From the NCBI GenBank assembly GCA_003551965.1, contig PUOC01000033.1, positions 1 to 37,713 on the forward strand: DNA of 37,713 nt. Direction: 5' to 3'. Shown here piece by piece: positions 14,107 through 22,891 of the stretch. This stretch comes from Clostridiales bacterium. GTDB taxonomy: Bacteria > Bacillota > Limnochordia > Darwinibacteriales > B1SED10-159. The notes under the pieces are model-generated. The model was given only the letters and a program-made list of their open reading frames with translations. It made no database searches and had not been told where the DNA came from. A program made the translations under genes and the position numbers. Position 1 is the stretch's first letter. Each line of letters begins with the position of its first letter.

Positions 14107-14607
14107 GTGAAATTGGAAACGGCTGCCTTTGGCTCGGTGGAAGTGACAGAGGATGAAGTAATCCATTTTACCAGCGGTATCCTGGGATTTCCAGGCCTGA
14201 AGCGCTATGTCCTGTTGACCCAGGACAATACGCTGTTTAAGTTTCTGCAGGCTGTGGACGATCCGGAGCTGACATTCGTGATGATCATGCCGGAGCTGGT
14301 TCGCAGCGATTATTCTTGTCCTTTAGGTCAAGAGCATGCCGAAGAACTGTGTTTGGAGCATGCCGACGATGCTGAGGTATACTGCATTGTAACCATTCCG
14401 GATAACCTAGCGGACATGACTGTCAACCTCCAGGCTCCCGTGATCATCAACACGAAGCAGCGGCTGGCCAAACAGGTTGTTCTCTTAGAAAGCCATTACC
14501 ATACGCGCCACAATGTCCTGGCGGAAATGCAGCAGAGTGCCTTTGAACATAAGCGGCAGTCGTCATATGACGATTCATCCACGAGGGATGCTCAAAGCGG
14601 CGCATAG
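14107..14607 (+). CDS. fliW: FliW flagellar assembly factor, CsrA antagonist
   Basis: The 166-residue protein matches FliW: MKLETAAFGSVEVTEDEVIHFTSGILGFPGLKRYVLL at the N-terminus follows the family pattern, as do the central Y-C-I-V-T-I-P and the AP-V-I-I-N-T segment. In Bacillus FliW binds either flagellin or CsrA. When flagellin is exported, FliW is released to hold CsrA, and flagellin translation proceeds. The adjacent csrA fits that partnership. The GTG at 14107 is chosen because AGAGGGTG lies about six bases upstream and this start gives the family N-terminus. The GTG at 14098 would add MTC and overlaps the previous gene. Confidence 0.95.
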   Translation: MKLETAAFGSVEVTEDEVIHFTSGILGFPGLKRYVLLTQDNTLFKFLQAVDDPELTFVMIMPELVRSDYSCPLGQEHAEELCLEHADDAEVYCIVTIPDNLADMTVNLQAPVIINTKQRLAKQVVLLESHYHTRHNVLAEMQQSAFEHKRQSSYDDSSTRDAQSGA

Positions 14608-14647
14608 GAGGCGGCCGTGTCCCTCGTGGTCCAGGGAGGGCTGATGG

Positions 14648-14905
14648 ATGTTAGTGCTAACCCGAAAGACGGATCAGGCTATCATGATCGGCGATGCGAT
14701 TAAAGTCGTTGTGGTGGAAATTCGAGGGGATCAGGTGAAGTTAGGCATCGAAGCGCCGCGAGAGGTGGCGATTCACCGCCGAGAGGTGTATGAGGACATT
14801 CAGCGCGAAAACCGGCGTGCAGCTTTGAAAAAACCGGTCGATGTGGAAGCACTTGACGAACTGCTGCAGCAGGAACGCTCGTCAGAGGATTCCAATAAGG
14901 GATAA
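14648..14905 (+). CDS. csrA: CsrA carbon storage/flagellin translation regulator
   Basis: The 85-residue protein is a canonical CsrA dimer unit: MLVLTRK at the start (first RNA-binding strand), then [20 protein letters not shown] and the second RNA-binding segment [11 protein letters not shown]. The tail from about residue 60 is longer than in E. coli (61 residues in total there) and acidic. It represses translation by binding GGA motifs over ribosome sites. Its own leader has GGA motifs, one in the ribosome site (CAGGGAGGG, about 14632-14640) and one overlapping the start codon (ATGGATG), so autoregulation is possible. Neighbouring fliW encodes the protein antagonist. Confidence 0.96.
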   Translation: MLVLTRKTDQAIMIGDAIKVVVVEIRGDQVKLGIEAPREVAIHRREVYEDIQRENRRAALKKPVDVEALDELLQQERSSEDSNKG

Positions 14906-14921
14906 TGAAAATTTCCCTGCT

Positions 14922-14948
14922 TAAAGTTTTTCCGTGGCGGTTCGATAC
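14922..14948 (+). promoter_or_regulatory. Sigma-28 (FliA/SigD)-type promoter before flaG
   Basis: TAAA (14922-14925), a 15-base spacer and TTCGATAC (14941-14948) match the consensus TAAA-N15-GCCGATAT in the core CGATA and in exact spacing. It would drive flaG, fliS and the FliT-like gene as a late flagellar unit. Confidence 0.75.
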
Positions 14949-14984
14949 GAGGAATACACCAATAGATTATTTGGGGGGAAAGCT

Positions 14985-15368
14985 ATGTCGCTGCGCACGA
15001 ATTCTTCCAGCCAGTCCAATGCCCAAGAGTTAGCAGCCCGAACAGATCGAACACGAGCCAATGGCGGGCGTCCAGCACAGGATACACAGGGTGATGCCAA
15101 AGATCTGCAGTCCCAGCCCGGCAGGACAGAGCCCGACCACTATTCGATGGAAGATTTGACAGAAGCCGTGGAAAGCCTGAACAAAGCAGTGGAGGCAGTG
15201 GATCGCGGCCTGGAATTCGAAATACACGAGCCGACCCAGCGAATATTGGTTCGAGTTATGGACAAGGCGCAAGATGAAGTGATTCGCGAGGTGCCGCCCG
15301 AGAAAATCTTGGACCTAGTGGCCGAACTGCGGGAGTTGGTAGGTATCTTGGTCGACCGCAGGGTGTAA
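14985..15368 (+). CDS. flaG: FlaG family flagellar protein
   Basis: The 127-residue protein has the FlaG domain at the C-terminus: LTEAVESLNKAVEAVDRGLEFEIHE, then a strand-rich segment ILVRVMDKAQDEVIREVPPEKILDLVAELRELVGILVD, with the diagnostic VIREVPPEKIL. The first 55 residues are polar and low in structure. FlaG is linked to filament length control in several species; the mechanism is not known. The ATG at 14985 has TGGGGGGAAAG upstream; a frame reaching to 14934 would start on the promoter itself and is rejected. Usual neighbours hag and fliD are not present between csrA and fliS here. Confidence 0.9.
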   Translation: MSLRTNSSSQSNAQELAARTDRTRANGGRPAQDTQGDAKDLQSQPGRTEPDHYSMEDLTEAVESLNKAVEAVDRGLEFEIHEPTQRILVRVMDKAQDEVIREVPPEKILDLVAELRELVGILVDRRV

Positions 15369-15395
15369 ATGCAGTGACAAAGGAGTGGATGTACC

Positions 15396-15764
15396 GTGAG
15401 CGCCAATGCATACCAGGTGTACAGAAAAACCCAAGTGTCCACGGCTTCGCAGGGCGAACTTCTCATTATGCTGTTCGACGGGGCGATAAAATTCGCCGGC
15501 CAGGCCAAGGAGCTGATCGAGCAGAGGAACTATGAGGCGGCCAACGAAAAACTAATCCGAACCCAAGACATCGTCCATGAGCTGATCTCGTCGCTGAACC
15601 TTGATACCGGCGAAATTGCCCAAAGCCTTTACCAACTCTACCGCTACATGTATGACCGCCTGGTGGAAGCTAACCTTCAGAAAAAAACGGATCCGCTGCA
15701 GGAAGTGCTGCATATGCTGGCAGAACTCCGCGACACATGGCGGCAGGTGGTTGATCAGTCATGA
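15396..15764 (+). CDS. fliS: FliS flagellin export chaperone
   Basis: The 122-residue helical protein begins ANAYQVYRKTQVSTASQGELLIMLFDGAIKF, the conserved FliS opening (A-x-x-x-Y-x-x-x-x-V-x-T-A-x-x-x-x-L-x-x-x-L-Y-D-G). It continues with four-helix bundle residues ending LLAELRDTW-like sequence. FliS binds the C-terminal helix of flagellin in the cytoplasm and prevents early polymerisation. The GTG at 15396 has AAAGGAGTGG upstream. Its TGA stop overlaps the ATG of the next gene by four bases (ATGA). Its flagellin client is encoded outside this window. Confidence 0.95.
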   Translation: MSANAYQVYRKTQVSTASQGELLIMLFDGAIKFAGQAKELIEQRNYEAANEKLIRTQDIVHELISSLNLDTGEIAQSLYQLYRYMYDRLVEANLQKKTDPLQEVLHMLAELRDTWRQVVDQS

Positions 15765-16234
15765 AGGAAATGGAAGAGAAGCTGGATGCTCTGATGGCGG
15801 CTTATGGGCGTCAACTCCATGCTTACAGATCGGTGGAAAATGCCGCCGAACAGGAACGGAGCCTGATTGCAGAGGGCGATATGGATCGCCTTTTGCCGCT
15901 GTTGCAGGCAAAAGGGGAAACCATGGAAGCTGCCCGTGCTGAAGACGCAGAAATCCAACGCATCCAACAGCAGTTGGCTGCCGTGTTTGCATTGGAGACA
16001 TTCACAGTTTCCGGTGTCTTGGAAGGTGCACCCGCTAGGTATCGACAGCGCCTGCAGGCATTGGCCGAGCGTATTCAGGAAGTGGTGGACGCCCTCGAAC
16101 AACTGGAAAGGAACGAAAGCGAACTGGAGGGGCAGTTGCGGGAGTTGGCCGATACACACCAGGGGACGGGGCGGATATCCCAGAGCGCGGTGCGGCAGAG
16201 AGCGCGGCGGGCCTACAGGAAGGAGAAACCGTGA
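15761..16234 (+). CDS. FliT-like flagellar helical protein
   Basis: The 157-residue protein is almost wholly helical and charged, with heptad-like runs at about 4-60 and 85-128 and a basic tail (RQRARRAYRKEKP). Its size, composition and position directly after fliS, with a four-base ATGA overlap, fit the FliT/FlgN type of export chaperone. In other species such proteins bind the cap protein FliD. No strongly conserved motif is visible, so the family call rests mostly on context. A weak hairpin (16234-16256) follows. Confidence 0.65.
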   Translation: MKEMEEKLDALMAAYGRQLHAYRSVENAAEQERSLIAEGDMDRLLPLLQAKGETMEAARAEDAEIQRIQQQLAAVFALETFTVSGVLEGAPARYRQRLQALAERIQEVVDALEQLERNESELEGQLRELADTHQGTGRISQSAVRQRARRAYRKEKP

Positions 16235-16256
16235 AAAGCTGTCATGAAGAGCTTTT
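16234..16256 (+). terminator. Weak terminator-like hairpin after the flagellar block
   Basis: AAAAGCT (16234-16240) pairs with AGCTTTT (16250-16256) around nine bases. The T run is inside the stem and followed by GTGTT, so termination would be weak. Confidence 0.4.
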
Positions 16257-16301
16257 GTGTTGGGAAAATGCACACTATTTTTTCAAAAGGTTTCTTTTTT
16301 C

Positions 16302-16331
16302 TTGACAACAGGTGCCAGGGTGTGCTACCGT
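16302..16331 (+). promoter_or_regulatory. Probable sigma-A promoter of the cold-shock gene
   Basis: A perfect TTGACA (16302-16307) precedes TACCGT (16326-16331) at 18 bases; the -10 match is weak (three of six). A TATAT follows directly. The leader to the ATG at 16390 would be about 50 bases, shorter than the long E. coli cspA leader. Confidence 0.55.
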
Positions 16332-16389
16332 ATATGTACCGGAAGCAGAAACGTGGCCGGTGAACTCGATTTAGGAGGAATGTTTATCA

Positions 16390-16587
16390 ATGCTAGGCAA
16401 AGTTAAGTGGTTTAATGCGGAAAAAGGCTACGGATTTATTGAACGTGAAGATGGCGGCGATGTGTTTGTGCACTTTTCGGCCATCCAGGAGGAAGGTTTC
16501 AAGTCGCTAGAGGAAGGCCAGAGTGTGGAATTTGACATCGTCGAAGGCGAGCGCGGGCCACAAGCTTCCAATGTAACCAAACTATAA
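16390..16587 (+). CDS. cspA: CspA-family cold-shock protein
   Basis: The 65-residue protein is a single cold-shock domain with RNP1 KGYGFIE (residues 12-18) and RNP2 DVFVHF (24-29), and the usual [13 protein letters not shown] opening. Such proteins bind single-stranded RNA and DNA and melt RNA structure. AGGAGG lies 11 bases before the ATG. It is a single-gene unit with its own promoter (16302-16331) and a strong terminator at 16597-16623. Whether it is cold-induced cannot be told, since many Csp proteins are constitutive. Confidence 0.96.
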   Translation: MLGKVKWFNAEKGYGFIEREDGGDVFVHFSAIQEEGFKSLEEGQSVEFDIVEGERGPQASNVTKL

Positions 16588-16596
16588 CGAACGCCT

Positions 16597-16623
16597 AAAG
16601 GACTGGTGCTGACCAGTCCTTTT
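16597..16623 (+). terminator. Intrinsic terminator of cspA
   Basis: AAAGGACTGGT (16597-16607) pairs perfectly over 11 bp with ACCAGTCCTTT (16612-16622) across a four-base loop, ending in TTTT. It lies ten bases after the cspA stop codon. Confidence 0.9.
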
Positions 16624-16666
16624 ATGATCTCTGCGGGGCTCGGGTCCCCGCCGTGACGCCGTGGGG

Positions 16667-16691
16667 AGGAATTTCTGCCTCCACCGGGAAT
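16667..16691 (+). promoter_or_regulatory. Possible sigma-H-type promoter of hpf
   Basis: AGGAATT (16667-16673) is followed after 11 bases by CGGGAAT (16685-16691), close to the B. subtilis sigma-H consensus RnAGGAwWW-N11-12-RnnGAAT. B. subtilis hpf (yvyD) is known to have sigma-H and sigma-B promoters. The match is by eye. Confidence 0.5.
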
Positions 16692-16741
16692 CATAATGAG
16701 TAAGGGTGGCAGTACACCTCAGAACAGAAGGAGTGGGTTGT

Positions 16742-17290
16742 ATGGCTTCGATTAATACGATCGTAAAGGGCAAGAACTTGGATATCACTCCCGCCTTGCG
16801 CAGCTACGCAGAAAAGAAAGTAGCCAAATTCGACAAGTTTCTCAACGACGAGCAGCAGGTTACGGCAGAAGTTATGATGCGCACCGAACGGGGACACCAC
16901 ATTGCAGAAATAACCATCGATCTATCAGGTCTGATCCTACGAGGTGTAAGCAAAACCGGGGACATGTACGCGTCGGTGGACGGCGCTATTGAGAGGATTG
17001 AGCGCCAGTTCAACAAATTCAAAACCAAGATCCAGCGTAAGTTCCAAGGGCCCAAGCTGAGCGAGCTACCCAATGACTTGACGACGGATTCCCAGGACAC
17101 CGTCAACGGGCCCCGCATTGTACGGACGAAGCGATTTGCCTTCAAGCCCATGGATGTGGAAGAAGCCGTGATGCAGATGGAGCTTCTCGGGCACGACTTC
17201 TTTGCTTTTCTCAACTCAGGAACCGAAGAGGTCAATGTGGTCTATAAGCGCAACGACGGCAACTATGGGCTGATTGAACCAGAGCTCTAG
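16742..17290 (+). CDS. hpf: Long-form ribosome hibernation-promoting factor HPF (RaiA/YvyD family)
   Basis: The 182-residue protein has the two-part long HPF structure. The N-terminal S30AE domain (residues about 5-100: NTIVKGKNLDITPALRSYAEKKVAKFDKF) blocks the decoding centre of the 30S subunit. The C-terminal domain (about 128-180: RFAFKPMDVEEAVMQMELLGHDFFAF) dimerises to give 100S ribosomes. AAGGAGTG precedes the ATG at 16742; the frame back to 16706 adds residues unlike the family and is not used. It stands between cspA and secA as in many Firmicutes. A possible sigma-H promoter at 16667-16691 suggests induction on entry into stationary phase. Confidence 0.96.
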   Translation: MASINTIVKGKNLDITPALRSYAEKKVAKFDKFLNDEQQVTAEVMMRTERGHHIAEITIDLSGLILRGVSKTGDMYASVDGAIERIERQFNKFKTKIQRKFQGPKLSELPNDLTTDSQDTVNGPRIVRTKRFAFKPMDVEEAVMQMELLGHDFFAFLNSGTEEVNVVYKRNDGNYGLIEPEL

Positions 17291-17379
17291 GGATGTGTCC
17301 ATGTTCCCGTTTTCGGCTTTGGACCGGCACGGTCGCGGCCGCTTCAGCAACACGTTCCTGCCTGGAAGGTGATTAAGTA

Positions 17380-18498
17380 ATGGGGGATATCTCGGCTCTG
17401 GTGGTGTTTGAAGGAGCTCCAGGACCCAGCACAATAGAACAGGACTTCTTTGCCGTCCGCCGAGGTGTGGTCCTTGACCAACTCGAGCAGGCGCACATGG
17501 CTGGAATACGACGCCGCATTCTGTGCACGCCCGATCCGCAGCTGCAAAAAGATGCGGCAGCTGCCGGTGCCGAAGTGGATTGTGAGTCCGTTTCCGAGCA
17601 CCCGTTTCATTTCGGGCAGCGACTGCGGGAGGTCGTAGAACGTCGTCATCTGACACGAGTCCTTTACATGGGGGGAGCCTCGGCTCCCCTTATTTCTGCC
17701 CAGGATTTCCGGCTCCTGCTTTCGTTAATGGACAGCCATGATCACGTTGTCGTAGCGAATAACTATTATTCAGCCGACATTGTCGGGTTTGCTCCGACTT
17801 CGGTACTGTCCCGAGTTACACTGCCGGCTATGGACAACTCACTGCCCTATATCTTGGTTCACGAGGGCGGTTTTCGCAGCGTCAGCGTCCCCCGCCAGCT
17901 GTCTTTGAATTTTGATATCGATACGCCCGGCGATCTGCCGATTTTGGCGTCGCACCCGGGTGTTGGGCGGCATACGGCGTTAGCGCTGCAGCAGATTGAA
18001 CTGGATACCGGCCGGTGCCGGCTGATCCAGCAGATTCTCTACGACCCGTTGGCTGAGATTGTAATATTCGGCCGAGTGGGGGCGGCTTTGTTTCAGTTTC
18101 TGGACAAAGAAACGCGCTGCCGTGTCAGGCTCTATTCTGAAGAGCGCGGCATGAAAGCGCTGGGAAGGGACGCGCGCGGCGAGGTTTGCTCTCTTATGGC
18201 TGCCCTCATTCAAGAACTGGGGTATGAAGCCTTTTTTCAGTTATTGGGTTCCGCAGCCGCCGGTGCTGTGTTGGACAGTCGCGTTCTTTTCGCCCACTGG
18301 AAGTGGCAGCTGGACCGGGACGATCGCTTTCACTCCGATTGGGGACGAAGTGAACGTATTCGGCACCGCGGTCTGCGGCAGTTTACCGAAGCTGCCCTGC
18401 GGGCCCCCATACCCGTTCTCCTTGGCGGCCACAGTTTAGTGGCCGGAGGTCTGTGGACTCTCATGGATGCCGGGCTTCGTAAGGGATGGCACCACTGA
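17380..18498 (+). CDS. Protein of unknown function with a nucleotidyltransferase-like (GT-A/CofC-type) N-terminal half
   Basis: The 372-residue protein is not a family I recognise. Its first half follows the order of sugar- or phospholactate-nucleotidyltransferases. A strand opens it (ISALVVFEGAP, with a Pro/Ser loop where these enzymes bind NTP). A long helix ends in a strand (IRRRILCTPDP). YMGGASAPLISAQDF at about 95-109 stands where GxDxPLL occurs, and LNFDIDTPGDLPIL at about 175-188 matches the F-D-I-D-T-P-x-D-L closing motif of CofC/MobA relatives. The canonical GxG-K loop and catalytic Asp are not obvious, so activity is doubtful. The second half (200-372) is helical and unassigned. The ATG at 17380 has GGAAGGTGATT upstream. 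No signal peptide or membrane segment is clear. It sits between hpf and secA, about 90 bases after hpf. Confidence 0.7.
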   Translation: MGDISALVVFEGAPGPSTIEQDFFAVRRGVVLDQLEQAHMAGIRRRILCTPDPQLQKDAAAAGAEVDCESVSEHPFHFGQRLREVVERRHLTRVLYMGGASAPLISAQDFRLLLSLMDSHDHVVVANNYYSADIVGFAPTSVLSRVTLPAMDNSLPYILVHEGGFRSVSVPRQLSLNFDIDTPGDLPILASHPGVGRHTALALQQIELDTGRCRLIQQILYDPLAEIVIFGRVGAALFQFLDKETRCRVRLYSEERGMKALGRDARGEVCSLMAALIQELGYEAFFQLLGSAAAGAVLDSRVLFAHWKWQLDRDDRFHSDWGRSERIRHRGLRQFTEAALRAPIPVLLGGHSLVAGGLWTLMDAGLRKGWHH

Positions 18499-19032
18499 GC
18501 CTCTTTGGGAGAACCCATGGAGCTCCGAAGCCGCCGATGAGTTTTGCAGCGACCCATGGCCGTTCTGTGTTAGAATGGGCGCGACTATGGTGAAGGTGTG
18601 CCGTCGAATCGGCGGTTCAGCTCTTTTTGCTGGGATACGTCTATACAGCAGGTCTGCAGGAGATCTTGGGTGGGTAGACTAAATATGCTGCATGCTTTCA
18701 ACCGGCGGCAGCAGGTGTTTTTGCTGCAGGTGTTGAATTGTCTGGAAACCGTTTTTGAGACGCTGCACTGCAGCCATGACAGATAGACAGGGTGAAAGCA
18801 GACATAGGGGCAGGGGACAGAGGACGGCGTGCGGCTGCGAAGGATTTTAGTGTGGTGCGGGCGGTGTTTTTGATGTTGACCTGTGTACCTGCCGTGCGGC
18901 GTGCTTCTTAAAGGCCTTGATTATTGGGGATTGGGGAATGATATTTTTCTTTTTCCAACGCCGCACGGAGAGTGATAGTGACGGCCGTTGTCTCGGGGCC
19001 GTCTGCGGGCCCAAAAAGGAGTGGGAAAGACA
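18499..19032 (+). other. Long gene-free region forming the putative secA leader
   Basis: No convincing gene was found in these 534 bases; short open frames (for example 18685-18786, 33 codons) lack a good ribosome site. An extended -10 (TGTTAGAAT, 18568-18576) with no good -35 could start a leader of about 450 bases. Small GC stems occur, such as GCAGCA (18708-18713) with TGCTGC (18722-18727). Immediately before the secA ribosome site there is a two-tier hairpin (18961-19008). Confidence 0.5.
18961..19008 (+). promoter_or_regulatory. Two-tier hairpin just upstream of the secA ribosome binding site
   Basis: CCGCA (18961-18965) pairs with TGCGG (19004-19008), and ACGGCC (18981-18986) pairs with GGCCGT (18997-19002) inside it. 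The AAAAAGGAG of secA starts four bases after the stem, so the fold could affect access to it. Regulation of this kind is inference. Confidence 0.5.
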
Positions 19033-21555
<2,523 letters not shown>

Positions 21556-21578
21556 AGACGACTCGAGGAGGTTTTTCG

Positions 21579-22692
21579 ATGATACAGTTGGAACTAGGAG
21601 ATATTAAGAGCCAATGCCAAGACTTGAAGCGGCGGCTTTTGGAAATGAGGGAATATCTTTGACATTCCTGGGCTGGAAAGTCGCAGCCAGGAAATCGATG
21701 CAATGATGTCGGAACCGGGATTCTGGGATGATCAGGCCGAAGCAGATAGGCGGGTGCAGGAGACAAAGCGTATCAAGCCGGTCTTGGAGCGCTATCGCCA
21801 AGTGTGGTCGCAGTGGGAAGAGTTGGAACTGCTGCTCGAAATGGTGGAGGAAGAACCGGACAGCGGTCTCCGGGAGGAACTGGAGCAGCAGCTGCAGACT
21901 GTGGAAGACAATGTCGCCGAGTTGGAACTGAATGCGATGCTCAGCGGCGATTACGACGGCAATAACGCCATTCTTTCCATCCATCCCGGAGCCGGCGGCA
22001 CGGAATCGCAGGATTGGGCACAGATGCTGCTGCGTATGTACACTCGCTGGGCTGAACAGCGGGGATATGCTGTCAAAACCTTGGATCTTTTGCCCGGTGA
22101 TGAGGCTGGTATCAAAAGCGTAACGCTGTTGATCGAAGGAAACTACGCCTATGGTTACCTGAAGGCCGAGAAAGGAGTCCACCGCCTGGTCCGAATATCG
22201 CCTTTCGATTCGTCAGGGCGCCGCCACACCTCATTCGCTTCGGTGGATGTGGCACCCGACGTGGAAAGCGATACGGAAGTGGATATCCGGCCCGATGATC
22301 TGCGTATTGATACCTTTCGATCCAGCGGTGCGGGCGGGCAGCATGTGAACACGACCGATTCAGCCATTCGCATCACGCACCTGCCCACCAATATTGTGGT
22401 ATCATGCCAAAGTGAGCGTTCACAGCATGCCAACAAGGATTCGGCGATGAAGATCCTTCGTTCGAAGTTGGCAGATCGAAAGCTGGAGGAACAACAGGCG
22501 AAAATGGATGAGCTCAAGGGAGAACAGGGCGAAATCGCCTGGGGAACCCAGATCCGTTCCTATGTTTTCTGTCCTTACACCATGGTCAAAGACCACCGTA
22601 CCAATACCGAAGTAGGCAATGTGGATTCTGTCATGGATGGTCAGATCGATCCGTTCATTGAAGCATATCTGCGGAGCCAAAGCCAAAGTTGA
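21579..22692 (+). CDS. prfB: Peptide chain release factor 2, with programmed +1 frameshift
   Basis: RF2 ends translation at UGA and UAA codons. Codons 1-27 (ATG at 21579, GAGGAGG upstream) end at an in-frame TGA (21660-21662). The rest continues in the +1 frame from GAC at 21661 to 22692, giving 370 residues. The fused protein has the RF2 stop-reading tripeptide SPF at 207-209 and the peptidyl-transfer motif GGQ at 252-254, which agrees with E. coli RF2 numbering within two residues. An annotation that starts at the internal ATG 21703 would lose the first 41 residues. It lies 23 bases after secA and ends at a strong terminator, the end of the secA-prfB unit. Confidence 0.97.
21648..21662 (+). 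promoter_or_regulatory. prfB programmed +1 frameshift site
   Basis: AGGGAATATCTTTGA has the standard parts: a Shine-Dalgarno-like AGGG, the slippery CTT codon and the in-frame TGA followed by C. When RF2 is scarce, the ribosome slips from CTT to TTT and reads GAC. The SD-like run is AGGGAA instead of the common AGGGGG, so stimulation may be weaker. Confidence 0.93.
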
Positions 22693-22698
22693 GCAGGG

Positions 22699-22731
22699 GC
22701 TTTCTCCATGCACGCTGTGGAGAAAGCTTTT
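22699..22731 (+). terminator. Intrinsic terminator of secA-prfB
   Basis: GCTTTCTCCA (22699-22708) pairs perfectly with TGGAGAAAGC (22718-22727) across nine bases and is followed by TTTTCTC. It starts seven bases after the prfB stop codon. Confidence 0.88.
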
Positions 22732-22829
22732 CTCAGTGCATGTGAGGCTGGCCGTTTCGGCCGATGCTGGATATCGCCGGTGCCGGAGACATGATGGCTG
22801 TGAGTATTTCGCACCTTTTGCCGGATTTT

Positions 22830-22859
22830 TTGCAGTGACTGAATCGATACGTCTATAGT
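22830..22859 (+). promoter_or_regulatory. Possible promoter of the DUF5693-csaB-tagA group
   Basis: TATAGT (22854-22859; five of six matches) follows TTGCAG (22830-22835; three of six) at 18 bases. It is the best sigma-A-like pair after the prfB terminator and lies 32 bases before the start codon. Confidence 0.45.
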
Positions 22860-22891
22860 CAGGTCGGGGAAGAGAGGATGAGAACAGCGCC

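Noticed and set aside
16380-16406. A short upstream frame starting at the ATG right after AGGAGGA before cspA
   Set aside because: The ATG is in contact with the ribosome site, so spacing is too short; the cspA ATG at 16390 is correctly spaced.
18685-18786. A 33-codon frame upstream of secA as a possible SecM-like arrest peptide
   Set aside because: It has no good ribosome site, no signal peptide-like segment and no recognisable arrest motif.
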